In this document: positions 25,008-32,851 of the stretch, in pieces
How positions within the stretch are numbered: the first letter of the stretch is position 1
Layout of the letters: every line of letters begins with the position of its first letter
Assembly (NCBI GenBank): GCA_021826695.1
Contig: JAKAYS010000009.1
Span: 1 to 41,660, forward strand
Origin: Acidobacteriota bacterium
GTDB lineage: Bacteria > Acidobacteriota > Terriglobia > Terriglobales > Acidobacteriaceae
Reading direction: 5' to 3'
Length of the DNA stretch: 41,660 bases
Notes under the pieces: model-generated
The model's database searches: none
Told to the model about the DNA's origin: nothing
The model's input: the letters and a program-made list of their open reading frames with translations, nothing else
Position numbers and translations under genes: made by a program

Positions 25008-25726
25008 TGCGGATTACGCTCAATCTCGCATCGCGACCGTTTTTTGAACTGCGTCCGCTCTTTATGCGTTTACGCATACTGGCGGCGCTCTTAGTGCTGC
25101 TCGTGGTTGTATTGTTGGGCCTGTTGCGAGACGCTGAAGACAAAGCCGCGCGCGCCGAGGCAGCCGTCCATATTTGGACGCTCAAAACGCAGGCCCTGCA
25201 GCGGGAATGGCAGCAGGACGAGGTGTTGATGCGCGAGCCGGTCAACGCGGCGACGCTCGACCGCTCTCAATTCCTGAACGAGCTTTTTACGCAAAAGTCC
25301 TTCTCCTGGACGACAGCGCTGATGGACCTCGAACTGGTCCTGCCACAGGGCGTGCAGGTCATCAGCATTGAGCCGCAGATGACGAAAGAAGGGCTCGTCC
25401 AAGTCCGCCTGCGCATCAATGGGCCTCGCGACAAGGCGGTTCAACTGGTAGAAAATCTGGAGAAATCTCCCCACTTTCTGGATCCGCGCGTGGCTGGAGA
25501 AACAGCGGACATTCAAGGCCAGAACCGCGCCGGATTTCGCCCAACCATGTCTGCGACGACCGACGTCAACGTTGACATCCTCGCCGAGTTCAATGCTGGG
25601 GACCTTGCCTCCAAGGACGTAACTGCGGAAGAGAAGAAATCCGGCACGCACGCCACGCGCACAGGAAGCTCAGGAGTCAAGACTCTTCGCGGTACTCCAT
25701 CCCATGCAACAGGGGGTGCGCGTTGA
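25007..25726 (+). CDS. PilN-like inner-membrane pilus assembly protein
   Basis: A 239-residue bitopic protein. It starts with ITLNLASRPFFELRPLFMR, the short cytoplasmic tail typical of PilN that contacts PilM, then one transmembrane helix (ILAALLVLLVVVLLGLL). A coiled coil (AEDKAARAEAAVHIW and following) and a ferredoxin-like periplasmic part (MDLELVLPQGVQVISIEPQ; LVQVRLRINGPRDKAVQLV) follow. The C-terminal 50 residues are low-complexity. It overlaps pilM by one base and pilO by four bases. Confidence 0.8.
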   Translation: MRITLNLASRPFFELRPLFMRLRILAALLVLLVVVLLGLLRDAEDKAARAEAAVHIWTLKTQALQREWQQDEVLMREPVNAATLDRSQFLNELFTQKSFSWTTALMDLELVLPQGVQVISIEPQMTKEGLVQVRLRINGPRDKAVQLVENLEKSPHFLDPRVAGETADIQGQNRAGFRPTMSATTDVNVDILAEFNAGDLASKDVTAEEKKSGTHATRTGSSGVKTLRGTPSHATGGAR

Positions 25727-26421
25727 CCTTGAAATTGACACCGCCGAAATGGAAGCGGCCTGCAACGACCAGCATTCGTATTTCCGCTTTGCACTGGCAC
25801 TACATCGCGCTCATACTGCTGTGTATTGTCAATCTGACGCTGGCTTTTCGGCTCGTTTATGCATGGAAACGCGCTGAAGCGGGCGATGCGTCACGTCTGC
25901 GGGAGAGAGAAGCCCAATACAAAGTCATGCAGTTGAAAACCATGCCTCTGCGCGGCCTGGACAAAAAGATCACACAGGCGCAGGCGGACCAAAAGGCCTT
26001 CTACTTAAAAAGATTTCCCGCGACCTACTCCGCGGTCTTGACCGAGTTAGGCGCCCTGGCCGTCAAAAATAACGTGTTGTTGACCCGCGTGCAGTATGCC
26101 CCAGGCAAGCCGGACCAAGGTGTCTCGGAGCTGCGCATGGACGCCAGTCTCAGCGGAGACTACGCTCCTATCGTGCGTTTTATCAACGACCTGGAACGCG
26201 ACAAGATTTTTTTTCTGATAACCGGAATTGCTCTCACTGGGCAGGAGAATGGCATCGTGAGCCTGCGAATGCGATTGACCACCTATCTTCACGCCGACTC
26301 CAATGCCGCGCCCGGTGCCGACGGTGCAACGATTAAGAGCATCGCGGCGGGAAATTCCGTAACCGACAAAAAACGCGCCACGAAAGTGGCCCACAGTTCG
26401 ACAACCACGGAGCAGCGGTAA
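25723..26421 (+). CDS. PilO-like inner-membrane pilus assembly protein
   Basis: A 232-residue bitopic protein: a basic N-terminus, a transmembrane helix (ALHWHYIALILLCIVNLTLAF, quoted to 20 in part: HYIALILLCIVNLTLAF), a coiled coil, then a periplasmic PilO-type domain (FPATYSAVLTELGALAVKNNV; LRMDASLSGDYAPIVRFIND; LRMRLTTYLHAD). PilO pairs with PilN in the alignment complex. The start is a TTG at 25723 overlapping the pilN stop as TTGA, with AGGGGG nine bases upstream. The C-terminus is a charged tail. The next gene begins four bases later. Confidence 0.8.
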   Translation: MTLKLTPPKWKRPATTSIRISALHWHYIALILLCIVNLTLAFRLVYAWKRAEAGDASRLREREAQYKVMQLKTMPLRGLDKKITQAQADQKAFYLKRFPATYSAVLTELGALAVKNNVLLTRVQYAPGKPDQGVSELRMDASLSGDYAPIVRFINDLERDKIFFLITGIALTGQENGIVSLRMRLTTYLHADSNAAPGADGATIKSIAAGNSVTDKKRATKVAHSSTTTEQR

Positions 26422-26425
26422 CGCA

Positions 26426-27046
26426 ATGGCGATGCGTCTCGGTACAGAGGACAAAAAGAAGCGTCTCCTCGCGGGGATTTTGGTTTCCCTGGCGTTGACG
26501 GTGATCGCGCATCTGGTCTGGCAGTTGGCGGGCGGCCCATCCTCTGGGCCTTCGCTACCGGATGCAAGCTTTCCGGCGGCAAATAGCGCAACTCAGACGG
26601 CTGCGCCCAGCGGAGGCGCCGCCCATGCAGCTCAGCATCTGGTGAGCGCCGCGCTGCTGGACCCAACGCTGCATCCCGAGCGCATGGCGATGGCGGAAAA
26701 CACGAAATATACAGGCACTAGCCGCAATATTTTCTCCAAAGACTCTTTGCCGCCGGTCCCGATTGCATCCATTGAAAAGCCCATCGCATCGGCGCGCACG
26801 GGTGCTCCGCTGGCCCCCGTGGGGCCACCGCCACCGCCGCCGATCAGCCTGAAGTTTTATGGCTTCGCGACCCAGCAGAACGGACGCAAACTCGTCTTCC
26901 TGCTGAGTGGGGACGACGTGTTTATCGCCGGACAGGGAGACATCGTGGACCGTCGATATAAGGTGTTGCAAGTTGAAAATACCGATGTGGTTGTTGAAGA
27001 TCTCGCCTATAACAACCAGCAGACATTGCCTTTACAAACGAACTAA
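26426..27046 (+). CDS. PilP/GspC-like periplasmic protein closing the pilus locus
   Basis: A 206-residue protein with one N-terminal transmembrane helix (LLAGILVSLALTVIAHLVWQ), an Ala/Pro/Ser-rich linker that ends in a run of six prolines, and a compact C-terminal beta domain. That domain has ISLKFYGFATQQNGRKLVFL, DDVFIAGQGDIVDRRYKVLQ and VEDLAYNNQQTLPL. This matches the homology-region domain of GspC and PilP, which links the inner-membrane complex to the secretin. No secretin gene follows; the locus ends in a repeat island. Assignment is by position and fold pattern, not by strong motifs. Confidence 0.65.
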   Translation: MAMRLGTEDKKKRLLAGILVSLALTVIAHLVWQLAGGPSSGPSLPDASFPAANSATQTAAPSGGAAHAAQHLVSAALLDPTLHPERMAMAENTKYTGTSRNIFSKDSLPPVPIASIEKPIASARTGAPLAPVGPPPPPPISLKFYGFATQQNGRKLVFLLSGDDVFIAGQGDIVDRRYKVLQVENTDVVVEDLAYNNQQTLPLQTN

Positions 27047-27087
27047 AGCGTTCTCCTATTGCTATATAGCTACGCGCAAAAGAAGTT

Positions 27088-27158
27088 GTCATTCTGAGGT
27101 CGCCGCGCCGACGCGACCGAAGTGAAGGACCTTGTGTTTCCTGTGCAAACTGCAAGAG
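27088..27158. repeat. Second copy of the GTCATTCTGA / GGACCTTG intergenic repeat
   Basis: GTCATTCTGA at 27088-27097, then GGACCTTG-GTTTCC-CTGCAAGAG (27127-27158), shares its parts with the element at 7421-7606 but in the opposite order relative to the GGACCTTG block, so the family is mosaic. Further down the same gap, 27300-27335 has CCTGAGCGAAGCCGAAGGGG, another fragment of the type common in Acidobacteriota. Confidence 0.5.
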
Positions 27159-27194
27159 CATTTTCATGTCAGGCGTGAACAAAACTTGGGGTGC

Positions 27195-27230
27195 CCCATC
27201 CTAGCCGCGTTCTTTTGCGGCTAGGGTGGG
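27195..27230 (+). repeat. Strong 14-bp hairpin in the repeat island
   Basis: CCCATCCTAGCCGC (27195-27208) and GCGGCTAGGGTGGG (27217-27230) form a 14-base stem with an eight-base loop. The single non-Watson-Crick position is a G-U pair in plus-strand RNA. No U-run follows, so it is not a standard intrinsic terminator. It lies 149 bases after the PilP-like gene and may shield the 3' end of the pilus transcript or be a palindromic repeat. The 27047-27469 gap contains no gene. Confidence 0.5.
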
Positions 27231-27411
27231 AGAGGATAACTCTTTCCCCGAATGTTAATACTCTGAGCGAAAATACTCTTGGTACTTCGCCGGAGTTTAT
27301 CCTGAGCGAAGCCGAAGGGGCTCAGGACGACAAACCTGACATAACCTATCCCCCAACGGGAGAACCGCTCTAAATATAAATTGTTTTACAAAAGTAAAAT
27401 GATTTCTAAGT

Positions 27412-27449
27412 AAAAGGCCCACGCAGTTTAAATCTGCATAGACCTTTTT
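27412..27449 (-). terminator. Intrinsic terminator of the YflT-like gene
   Basis: Read on the minus strand, AAAAGGTCTATGCAG, a seven-base loop (ATTTAAA) and CTGCGTGGGCCTTTT make an 11-pair stem with three G-U pairs, flanked by A/U runs and ending in UUUUACUU. On the plus strand the three G-U positions become C-A mismatches, so the structure is directional. It lies about 20 bases after the stop codon at 27470. Confidence 0.7.
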
Positions 27450-27469
27450 GGATGCGAGTTGAACTTCGA

Positions 27470-28177
27470 CTAGTAGGTCGTCTTTGTCGGCGGGACCACC
27501 GTTGTGCGCTCTGTTCCCAACGGATCGGTAGTTAGGTCTGTCACAGCGACAGGAGCACGGTCTGTCACTACAACAGGCTTGCGGTCTGTTACAGGTATAG
27601 AAGTTGTACTCGTGCGATTGGTATTCACGCCATCGGTGTTGACGCCATGGGAACTGGCGGCCTTCTCTCCAGCAGAGGCAATGTCTTCCGCGCCGGTTGC
27701 CTTCAATATATCTTTAGCGCGGGAGATTTCATCGGAAGTATTGCAGTGTGCCGATAGCAACACGCCACCATCCTTCACGCGGCCTTCATACCGCTTTGCT
27801 TCGTATTCCGGAATGCCCATCCCGACCAGTCCGCCTATCAGGCCGCCGACTGCTCCACCAACGCCAAGGCCAGCAAGGCCGGCCATGATTGGACCTGCAG
27901 CGATGAGTGGTCCGACTCCTGGGATGGCCAGCGCCCCAATCCCCGCAAGCACGCCGAGTGTTCCGCCAATCACCCCGCCAGTTGTAACGCCAGTGGTTGT
28001 GCCTTCTGGAGCTTTCGTGTTTTTCTCGTGGGCAAACTGCCTGGAGCTTTCCTTATCGGCCATCAGGACGGAAATGTCCTGGTTGGTAAACCCCGATGCG
28101 ATTAAACGATCTGCTCCCTGTTCCGCCTGGGCTACCGTTCCATAGATTCCAAATACAGATGTATTTTTTCCTGCCAT
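27470..28177 (-). CDS. YflT-like general-stress protein with glycine-rich central membrane-like segment
   Basis: About 235 residues from the ATG at 28177. The N-terminus (TSVFGIYGTVAQAEQGADRL; GFTNQDISVLMADKESS) matches the heat-induced YflT domain. The middle is a very Gly/Ala-rich hydrophobic stretch (GVIGGTLGVLAGIGALAIPG; VGGAVGGLIGGLVGMGIP), of the glycine-zipper kind. YEAKRYEGRVKDGGVLLSAH and a second small domain follow, then a Thr/Val-rich tail with repeated VTDRxPV units. A longer in-frame extension up to 28378 reads through the BON pseudogene in another frame and is not real. It is probably cotranscribed with that gene. Confidence 0.75.
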   Translation of the reverse strand: MAGKNTSVFGIYGTVAQAEQGADRLIASGFTNQDISVLMADKESSRQFAHEKNTKAPEGTTTGVTTGGVIGGTLGVLAGIGALAIPGVGPLIAAGPIMAGLAGLGVGGAVGGLIGGLVGMGIPEYEAKRYEGRVKDGGVLLSAHCNTSDEISRAKDILKATGAEDIASAGEKAASSHGVNTDGVNTNRTSTTSIPVTDRKPVVVTDRAPVAVTDLTTDPLGTERTTVVPPTKTTY

Positions 28178-28244
28178 TGTATGTCTCGCTTTCTTAATGT
28201 CCTGCCGATTGGTAGGCAGAGACGGTTGCTCGTGCGGATTGCTC

Positions 28245-28754
28245 TTAGTTGCCGGATGTATCGACGGTATGCTGATTGGCGACCATGTCTGCGCTGCCGA
28301 CGACTGCTGCGGCCTTGCTCGCCACAGCCTGTTTTTCATCCTCGGATTTGACCGGACCTTTGAGGGTGACTTAGCCATGCCGTGTGATGATTTTTACGTT
28401 GTGCGCATAAGTCGACAGGGATTTGTCCGCGATGATAGACTTACGAATTCTTCGCGTTATGGCCATGTCGGAATGACGGTCGCTTTGCTGGTCCGCCGTG
28501 GAGCCGGGCGACTTATTCTGTCCGGAATTGTTTGGGGCCGTTGTAGTTTGGGAACTGTCCTGGGCCTGGCTGAATGCTGTCGGTGGAACTATCAAAAAAG
28601 TTGTGGCCAGCAGGGAAGCCGCGAATATCGCGCTTGCTCGTACCGATCGAGATAGAGATTGGGATGAAGGAATATGGGACACTAATTTCGCGATGTACCT
28701 CAGTAGTGAATAGTGCTCCCACAAGTCATTGTCATTGTAAAAATTGGGATTCAA
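28245..28754 (-). pseudogene. BON-domain exported protein interrupted by an in-frame stop
   Basis: The upstream part has a signal-like segment (VRASAIFAASLLATTFLIVP) and then the first half of a BON domain (ITRRIRKSIIADKSLSTYAH; NVKIITRHG). A TAA follows at 28371-28373. In the same frame the second half continues intact as VTLKGPVKSEDEKQAVASKA and AAVVGSADMVANQHTV to a proper stop at 28245-28247. In intact relatives the interrupted position is usually Gln, so one C-to-T change in CAA would explain it. BON domains bind membranes or polymers in stress proteins such as OsmY. The true start is uncertain; a GTG at 28682 directly before the signal sequence is plausible. A sequencing error remains possible. 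Confidence 0.8.
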
Positions 28755-28945
28755 AGCTTAAGGAACTGTAAATGCCAGCTATACCACTCTATTGAATGGA
28801 ATTAGCGACATGATCTGGAAACGGAAGGCTGGAAGTTGAAGAGCGCATACTTCTATCGCAATATCAATTAAGATGATTGCTTCATGCTTGCAGTTGTCCT
28901 GGTTCGATAGATTCACTAAATCTGTGCGTAAGTACCGGCGGAGTT

Positions 28946-28975
28946 GTGACAAAGGAACATAACGGAGTTTATACA
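28946..28975 (+). promoter_or_regulatory. Candidate sigma-70 promoter for the GH38 gene
   Basis: GTGACA (28946-28951) and TATACA (28970-28975) are 18 bases apart and sit 58 bases before the start codon, in an AT-rich gap. TAGGAG at 29018 provides the ribosome-binding site. Visual match only. The rest of the 28755-29032 gap shows nothing else. Confidence 0.3.
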
Positions 28976-29032
28976 TCCTTAATTTTGTGTAGTTATCGAT
29001 GTCTAATGCATGGCAGCTAGGAGCTTGTGTAA

Positions 29033-32000
29033 ATGAAAGCATTGTTTGTATCAAGATGGCCGATCTTCTGCATAGCTTGTCTTAGCGCTTCTATTGCTAT
29101 AGCCCAAGGCGGCCAGAGTGCAATTGTGTTTAGGATTGGGACGTTTGACCGATCTTCCGCGGAGTTTGCTGGAGGAGCGCCCAAACAGCCGGTCGATTTT
29201 ATCGTCGGAGAAAGTAGTCCCGCGAAAGACTGGTATGCCGCGCAGCCAGCGGAGCTTGTTTCGGCTATGGGTACACATCCTACGAACGATGCAGCGGCCC
29301 CGCGAACAATCACCTTTTCTCTGCCCCATGCACCTGCGGTGGCCTATCGGCTGCGCGTTTCTCTGCTGATTGAAGGCGCGAGCGTGCCCGCTTTGCGTGT
29401 CAACATCAATGGAAAACATGGGACTTTCTTTTTACAGCCCAAACTGGATTCGAACATGGGCGATATGATCGATTCTTTCGATCCCGCCTATTCACATGCC
29501 GACGTGACGTTCAATTTTCCTGGCAGTTATCTGCACTTGGGAACAAACACAATTACCTTGCAGGCAATCGAGGAGTCGGACAAAATTGTGCCCAATGCCG
29601 GGCTGACCTATGACGCGATCGAGCTTGACCGCGACGCGGAAGGCCTTTCTTCTCGCGCATCCTCCGCGCGGATCGTTCCGACCATCTTTTACCAGCAGCG
29701 GCAGGGCCAACTCGACGAGATGGTCGATGTGTTCCTGCGCTATGGTCAGAGGGTGAAGCCAGGAAGCCGCGTGGATATGACCATCGCGGGCAAGCACTAT
29801 CATCAGGCGTTTAAGGGCGATCAGGATTTTGGCGAGGAAAAGTTTACCTTCGCTGTTCCAGAATTTTCAACGCAGGCGAAGGCGCAGCTTATATGGAACG
29901 CAGCGGGGCATGCGCAGCACAAAGAACAAACCATCAATCCTGAAAAGAAGTGGACTTTGTTTCTGGTGCCTCACATCCATCTGGATGTAGGCTATTCGGA
30001 CTATCAGGCCAAAGTCGCCGCCATCCAGAGCCGGGTCATCGACGAAGCGATGGATCTGACGGCGCAGCATCCCGATTTCCGCTTCAGCATGGACGGGGAA
30101 TGGGACCTGGCGCAGTTTTTGAAAACGCGCACGCCCGCGGAACAACAGCGCGCGATCGCGGCCATGCGGAAGCGGCAATTGTTCATTCCCGCGCAATATG
30201 CCAATCTGCTCACCGGCTTCCCAACGGCGGAGACGCTGCTCCGCTCCTTGTATGCCAGCGCCAACTTCAGCCGCGAGCACGGGACGCCATTCAACTACGC
30301 CAACATTACAGACGTTCCCTCCTACTCGTGGTCGTATGCCTCGGTGCTGGCTGCGGCTGGAATCAAGTATTTGCTCTCGGGCAGCGACAACGTTCGCGCG
30401 CCGGTGCTGTTGCAGGGGCATCTGAATGAGAATTCTCCGTTCTGGTGGAAAGGTCCGGACGGCCAGAAGGTCCTGTTCTGGTACTCGCGCCACTACATGC
30501 AGATGCAGATCATGTTTGGGCTTCCTCCACTCGTCTCGGCAGGCCACGAGACGCTTCCTTTGTTCCTACAGATGTATGAACATCCCAGCTACCGCGCCAA
30601 TGCGACGATCATCTTTGGCACCCAGGTGGAGAACACCGACTTGTTTCCGCAGCAGGCGGAACTGGCACAGCAGTGGAACAGCGTCTACGCCTATCCAAAG
30701 TTGCAGTATTCAGGCTTTCACGACGCGCTCAAAAACATCGCGCGGCAGTTTGGCAATGACATTCCAACCATAAGCGGAGATGGCGGTCCTTACTGGGAAG
30801 ACGGCATTGCCTCAGACGCGTATTACGCGGCGATGGAGCGTCAGAATGAAAGCCGTGGCCCGTCGGCGGAAAAGCTCGCCACGCTGACTTCCCTCGTCGA
30901 TCCGCATCTTGCAGCCGACAAAAAAGACCTGGACAGGATGTGGACCGACATGGTCCTGATGGATGAGCACACCTGGGATTCGTACAACAGCATCTCCGAT
31001 CCCACCAGCAGGGAAGCCGTCCAGCAGTTGGCGGTGAAAGACCTGAACGCTGTCAAGGCCCATGCCTTGGCCGACTTCCTGACCCGCAACAGCATGGCGA
31101 GTCTGGCGGATTCGATCTCGACCGGACATGGCAGCCTGATCGTCTTCAATACCTTGAACTGGAATCGCAGCGGGCTGGTGACGATCGATCTGAACAAGAG
31201 CGATGAGATTGTCGATCCTTCGAACGGCCAGGTTGTTCCGGTCGAGGAGCTTCGCAACGGCAACCACTTCCGTCATGTGCGCTTTGTTGCCGCGGATGTA
31301 CCTGCCACGGGTTACAAGGTGTTTCAGCTACGCCATGCGGAGAAGCCAGCAACTCCCGCTGCAATTTCACAAACCGCGACTCTTGAAAGCCCATACTACC
31401 GTGTGCAGTTGGACAGCGAAACCGGCGCGGTGCGCAGCATCTATGACAAGCAATTGCAGCGCGAACTGGTGGACCGGCAAAGTCCCTATCGGTTTGGACA
31501 ATATCTCTATGTGACCGGCGGGGACAAGGAACCCAACAGCCTGTTGCAGTACCGCGTGGCATCGCCAAAGCCGGAGCTACAGGTACATTCCGCGCGCGAA
31601 GGCCGTCTTGTCTCAGTTACACGCACTCCCTATGGCTGGGTGGCGCGCATGGAAAGTACAGATACCAACACGCCGAAGATTGCCTCGGAGGTCCGGCTCT
31701 TCGAACAGGAGAAGAAGATCGAGTTCATCGAAGATGTGAACAAAAAGGAAGTGGACAGCAAGGAGGCCGTCTACTTTGCTTTTCCCTTCGCCATGGACAA
31801 GCCGCGGTTCCAGTATGAGATACAGACCGGCGTTGTCGATCCGGCGAAGGACATGTACCCCGGAGCAGGACACGAATGGTTCTCGGTGCAGCACTGGGTA
31901 TCTGTGCAACAGAATGGAATCTCGGCGACGGTGATGCCACTCGATGTGCCTCTGGTCACACTGGGCGACATCAATCGCGGCGCATGGCCGACCCAGTTCG

Positions 32001-32527
32001 GCGAGCGGACGGGGACCATTTTCTCCTATGTCATGAATAACTACTGGTTCACCAACTATCGCGCCGGGCAGGGAGGACACTTCCGCTTTCGTTATGTCGT
32101 CACCAGCGCATCTTCGACGGATCAAGCCCGCCTAAGTCGATTGGGATGGGAGGAAATGACGCCGCTGGAAAAGGACGAAGTGACATCCCAGGACAAGGCG
32201 CTGAATCTGCCGCGACCATTGGACGGCAAGCAGGGAAGTTTCCTCAAAGTGAATGACGCGGACTTGCTGCTCGAAACGTGGAAACCCGCCGAGGACGGGA
32301 ACGGCACGATCCTGCGCTTTCTCGATCTTGGTGGCGCTACACGCACTGTGACCGCGCAAACGCCGTTGCTACAGTTGCAACAAGCATGGCAGACCGACGC
32401 GGTCGAGAGAAATCAGAAGTCGCTGTCGCTGGTTGGGCCCAAAGGCTTCCAATTCACCATCCATCCACATGAAATTGTCACCGTGCGGATCGTAGGTAAG
32501 GATGCACTGGGAGCTCCCAAACTGTAG
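29033..32527 (+). CDS. Exported GH38-type alpha-mannosidase-like glycoside hydrolase
   Basis: 1164 residues. A signal peptide (VSRWPIFCIACLSASIAIAQ) is followed by about 100 residues resembling the lyase/carbohydrate-binding domain of PL4-like enzymes (IVFRIGTFDRSSAEF; YRLRVSLLIEGASVPALRVN; INGKHGTFFLQP). The catalytic N-terminus of GH38 starts near residue 310 with LFLVPHIHLDVGYSDYQAKV, where HxH binds zinc. DVPSYSWSYASVLAAAGIKY near 425 fits the nucleophile-Asp region, and NPFWW-like NENSPFWWKGPDGQKVLFWY follows. The C-terminal half is the GH38 beta-sandwich region (LIVFNTLNWNRSGLVTIDL; ETGAVRSIYDKQLQRELVD). Probable substrates are alpha-mannosides or plant or fungal polysaccharides; specificity cannot be told from sequence. 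It stands alone with its own promoter region. Confidence 0.85.
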   Translation: MKALFVSRWPIFCIACLSASIAIAQGGQSAIVFRIGTFDRSSAEFAGGAPKQPVDFIVGESSPAKDWYAAQPAELVSAMGTHPTNDAAAPRTITFSLPHAPAVAYRLRVSLLIEGASVPALRVNINGKHGTFFLQPKLDSNMGDMIDSFDPAYSHADVTFNFPGSYLHLGTNTITLQAIEESDKIVPNAGLTYDAIELDRDAEGLSSRASSARIVPTIFYQQRQGQLDEMVDVFLRYGQRVKPGSRVDMTIAGKHYHQAFKGDQDFGEEKFTFAVPEFSTQAKAQLIWNAAGHAQHKEQTINPEKKWTLFLVPHIHLDVGYSDYQAKVAAIQSRVIDEAMDLTAQHPDFRFSMDGEWDLAQFLKTRTPAEQQRAIAAMRKRQLFIPAQYANLLTGFPTAETLLRSLYASANFSREHGTPFNYANITDVPSYSWSYASVLAAAGIKYLLSGSDNVRAPVLLQGHLNENSPFWWKGPDGQKVLFWYSRHYMQMQIMFGLPPLVSAGHETLPLFLQMYEHPSYRANATIIFGTQVENTDLFPQQAELAQQWNSVYAYPKLQYSGFHDALKNIARQFGNDIPTISGDGGPYWEDGIASDAYYAAMERQNESRGPSAEKLATLTSLVDPHLAADKKDLDRMWTDMVLMDEHTWDSYNSISDPTSREAVQQLAVKDLNAVKAHALADFLTRNSMASLADSISTGHGSLIVFNTLNWNRSGLVTIDLNKSDEIVDPSNGQVVPVEELRNGNHFRHVRFVAADVPATGYKVFQLRHAEKPATPAAISQTATLESPYYRVQLDSETGAVRSIYDKQLQRELVDRQSPYRFGQYLYVTGGDKEPNSLLQYRVASPKPELQVHSAREGRLVSVTRTPYGWVARMESTDTNTPKIASEVRLFEQEKKIEFIEDVNKKEVDSKEAVYFAFPFAMDKPRFQYEIQTGVVDPAKDMYPGAGHEWFSVQHWVSVQQNGISATVMPLDVPLVTLGDINRGAWPTQFGERTGTIFSYVMNNYWFTNYRAGQGGHFRFRYVVTSASSTDQARLSRLGWEEMTPLEKDEVTSQDKALNLPRPLDGKQGSFLKVNDADLLLETWKPAEDGNGTILRFLDLGGATRTVTAQTPLLQLQQAWQTDAVERNQKSLSLVGPKGFQFTIHPHEIVTVRIVGKDALGAPKL

Positions 32528-32668
32528 CTTGGCGCAGGACGTTTTCCGCGCAGACACTCACCATAGTGAGAGGAGTGTCCGGAAGTGGACAGTACAGCGG
32601 GTGCTTGCAGCTTGCTTGCAAAATGCGCCCAGTGTTTCTCCCTTTGTTCGCGGAGAACCGCAGTGGCT

Positions 32669-32745
32669 TGGTGGGCAGTGAGGGACTCGAACCCCCGACT
32701 TCCTGCTTGTAAGGCAGGCGCTCTAACCAACTGAGCTAACCGCCC
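32669..32745 (-). tRNA. tRNA-Val (anticodon UAC), CCA encoded
   Basis: Reading the minus strand from 32745, the acceptor arm GGGCGGT pairs with ACTGCCC (one G-U). The D arm has AGCTCAGTTGGTTAGAGC, and the anticodon stem CCTGC/GCAGG holds the loop CTTACAA with anticodon TAC. GGTTCGAGTCC forms the T loop. CCA is encoded at 32669-32671 after discriminator A. UAC reads GUA and GUG-type valine codons. The remaining sequence of the 32528-32851 gap includes a weak inverted repeat, GACACTC (32553-32559) with GAGTGTC (32573-32579), after the GH38 gene. Confidence 0.96.
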
Positions 32746-32772
32746 ATAGGGCGTACTGTATGGCGCTTTCTC

Positions 32773-32801
32773 AGTCTATGGAAGGGATTCCCGTGGGTCA
32801 A
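32773..32801 (-). promoter_or_regulatory. Sigma-70 promoter of tRNA-Val
   Basis: On the minus strand TTGACC (32801-32796) and TAGACT (32778-32773) are separated by exactly 17 bases, placing transcription start about 20 bases before the tRNA. The -35 is a five-of-six match and the spacing is ideal. Confidence 0.6.
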
Positions 32802-32851
32802 GCCAACCTCTGCATTCCAGATGCGGAGCGCCCTCTTGGTAAACTCATCGA

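Noticed and set aside
28371-28373. Programmed recoding at the BON stop
   Set aside because: TAA is not a selenocysteine or pyrrolysine codon and no frameshift is needed; a nonsense change or sequence error is simpler.
28178-28378. In-frame N-terminal extension of the YflT-like gene
   Set aside because: It reads the BON gene in a different frame; the YflT domain begins at the ATG at 28177.
28197-28655. 152-codon plus-strand open frame
   Set aside because: Lies antisense across the BON pseudogene; the minus strand carries a clear BON domain in two in-frame pieces.
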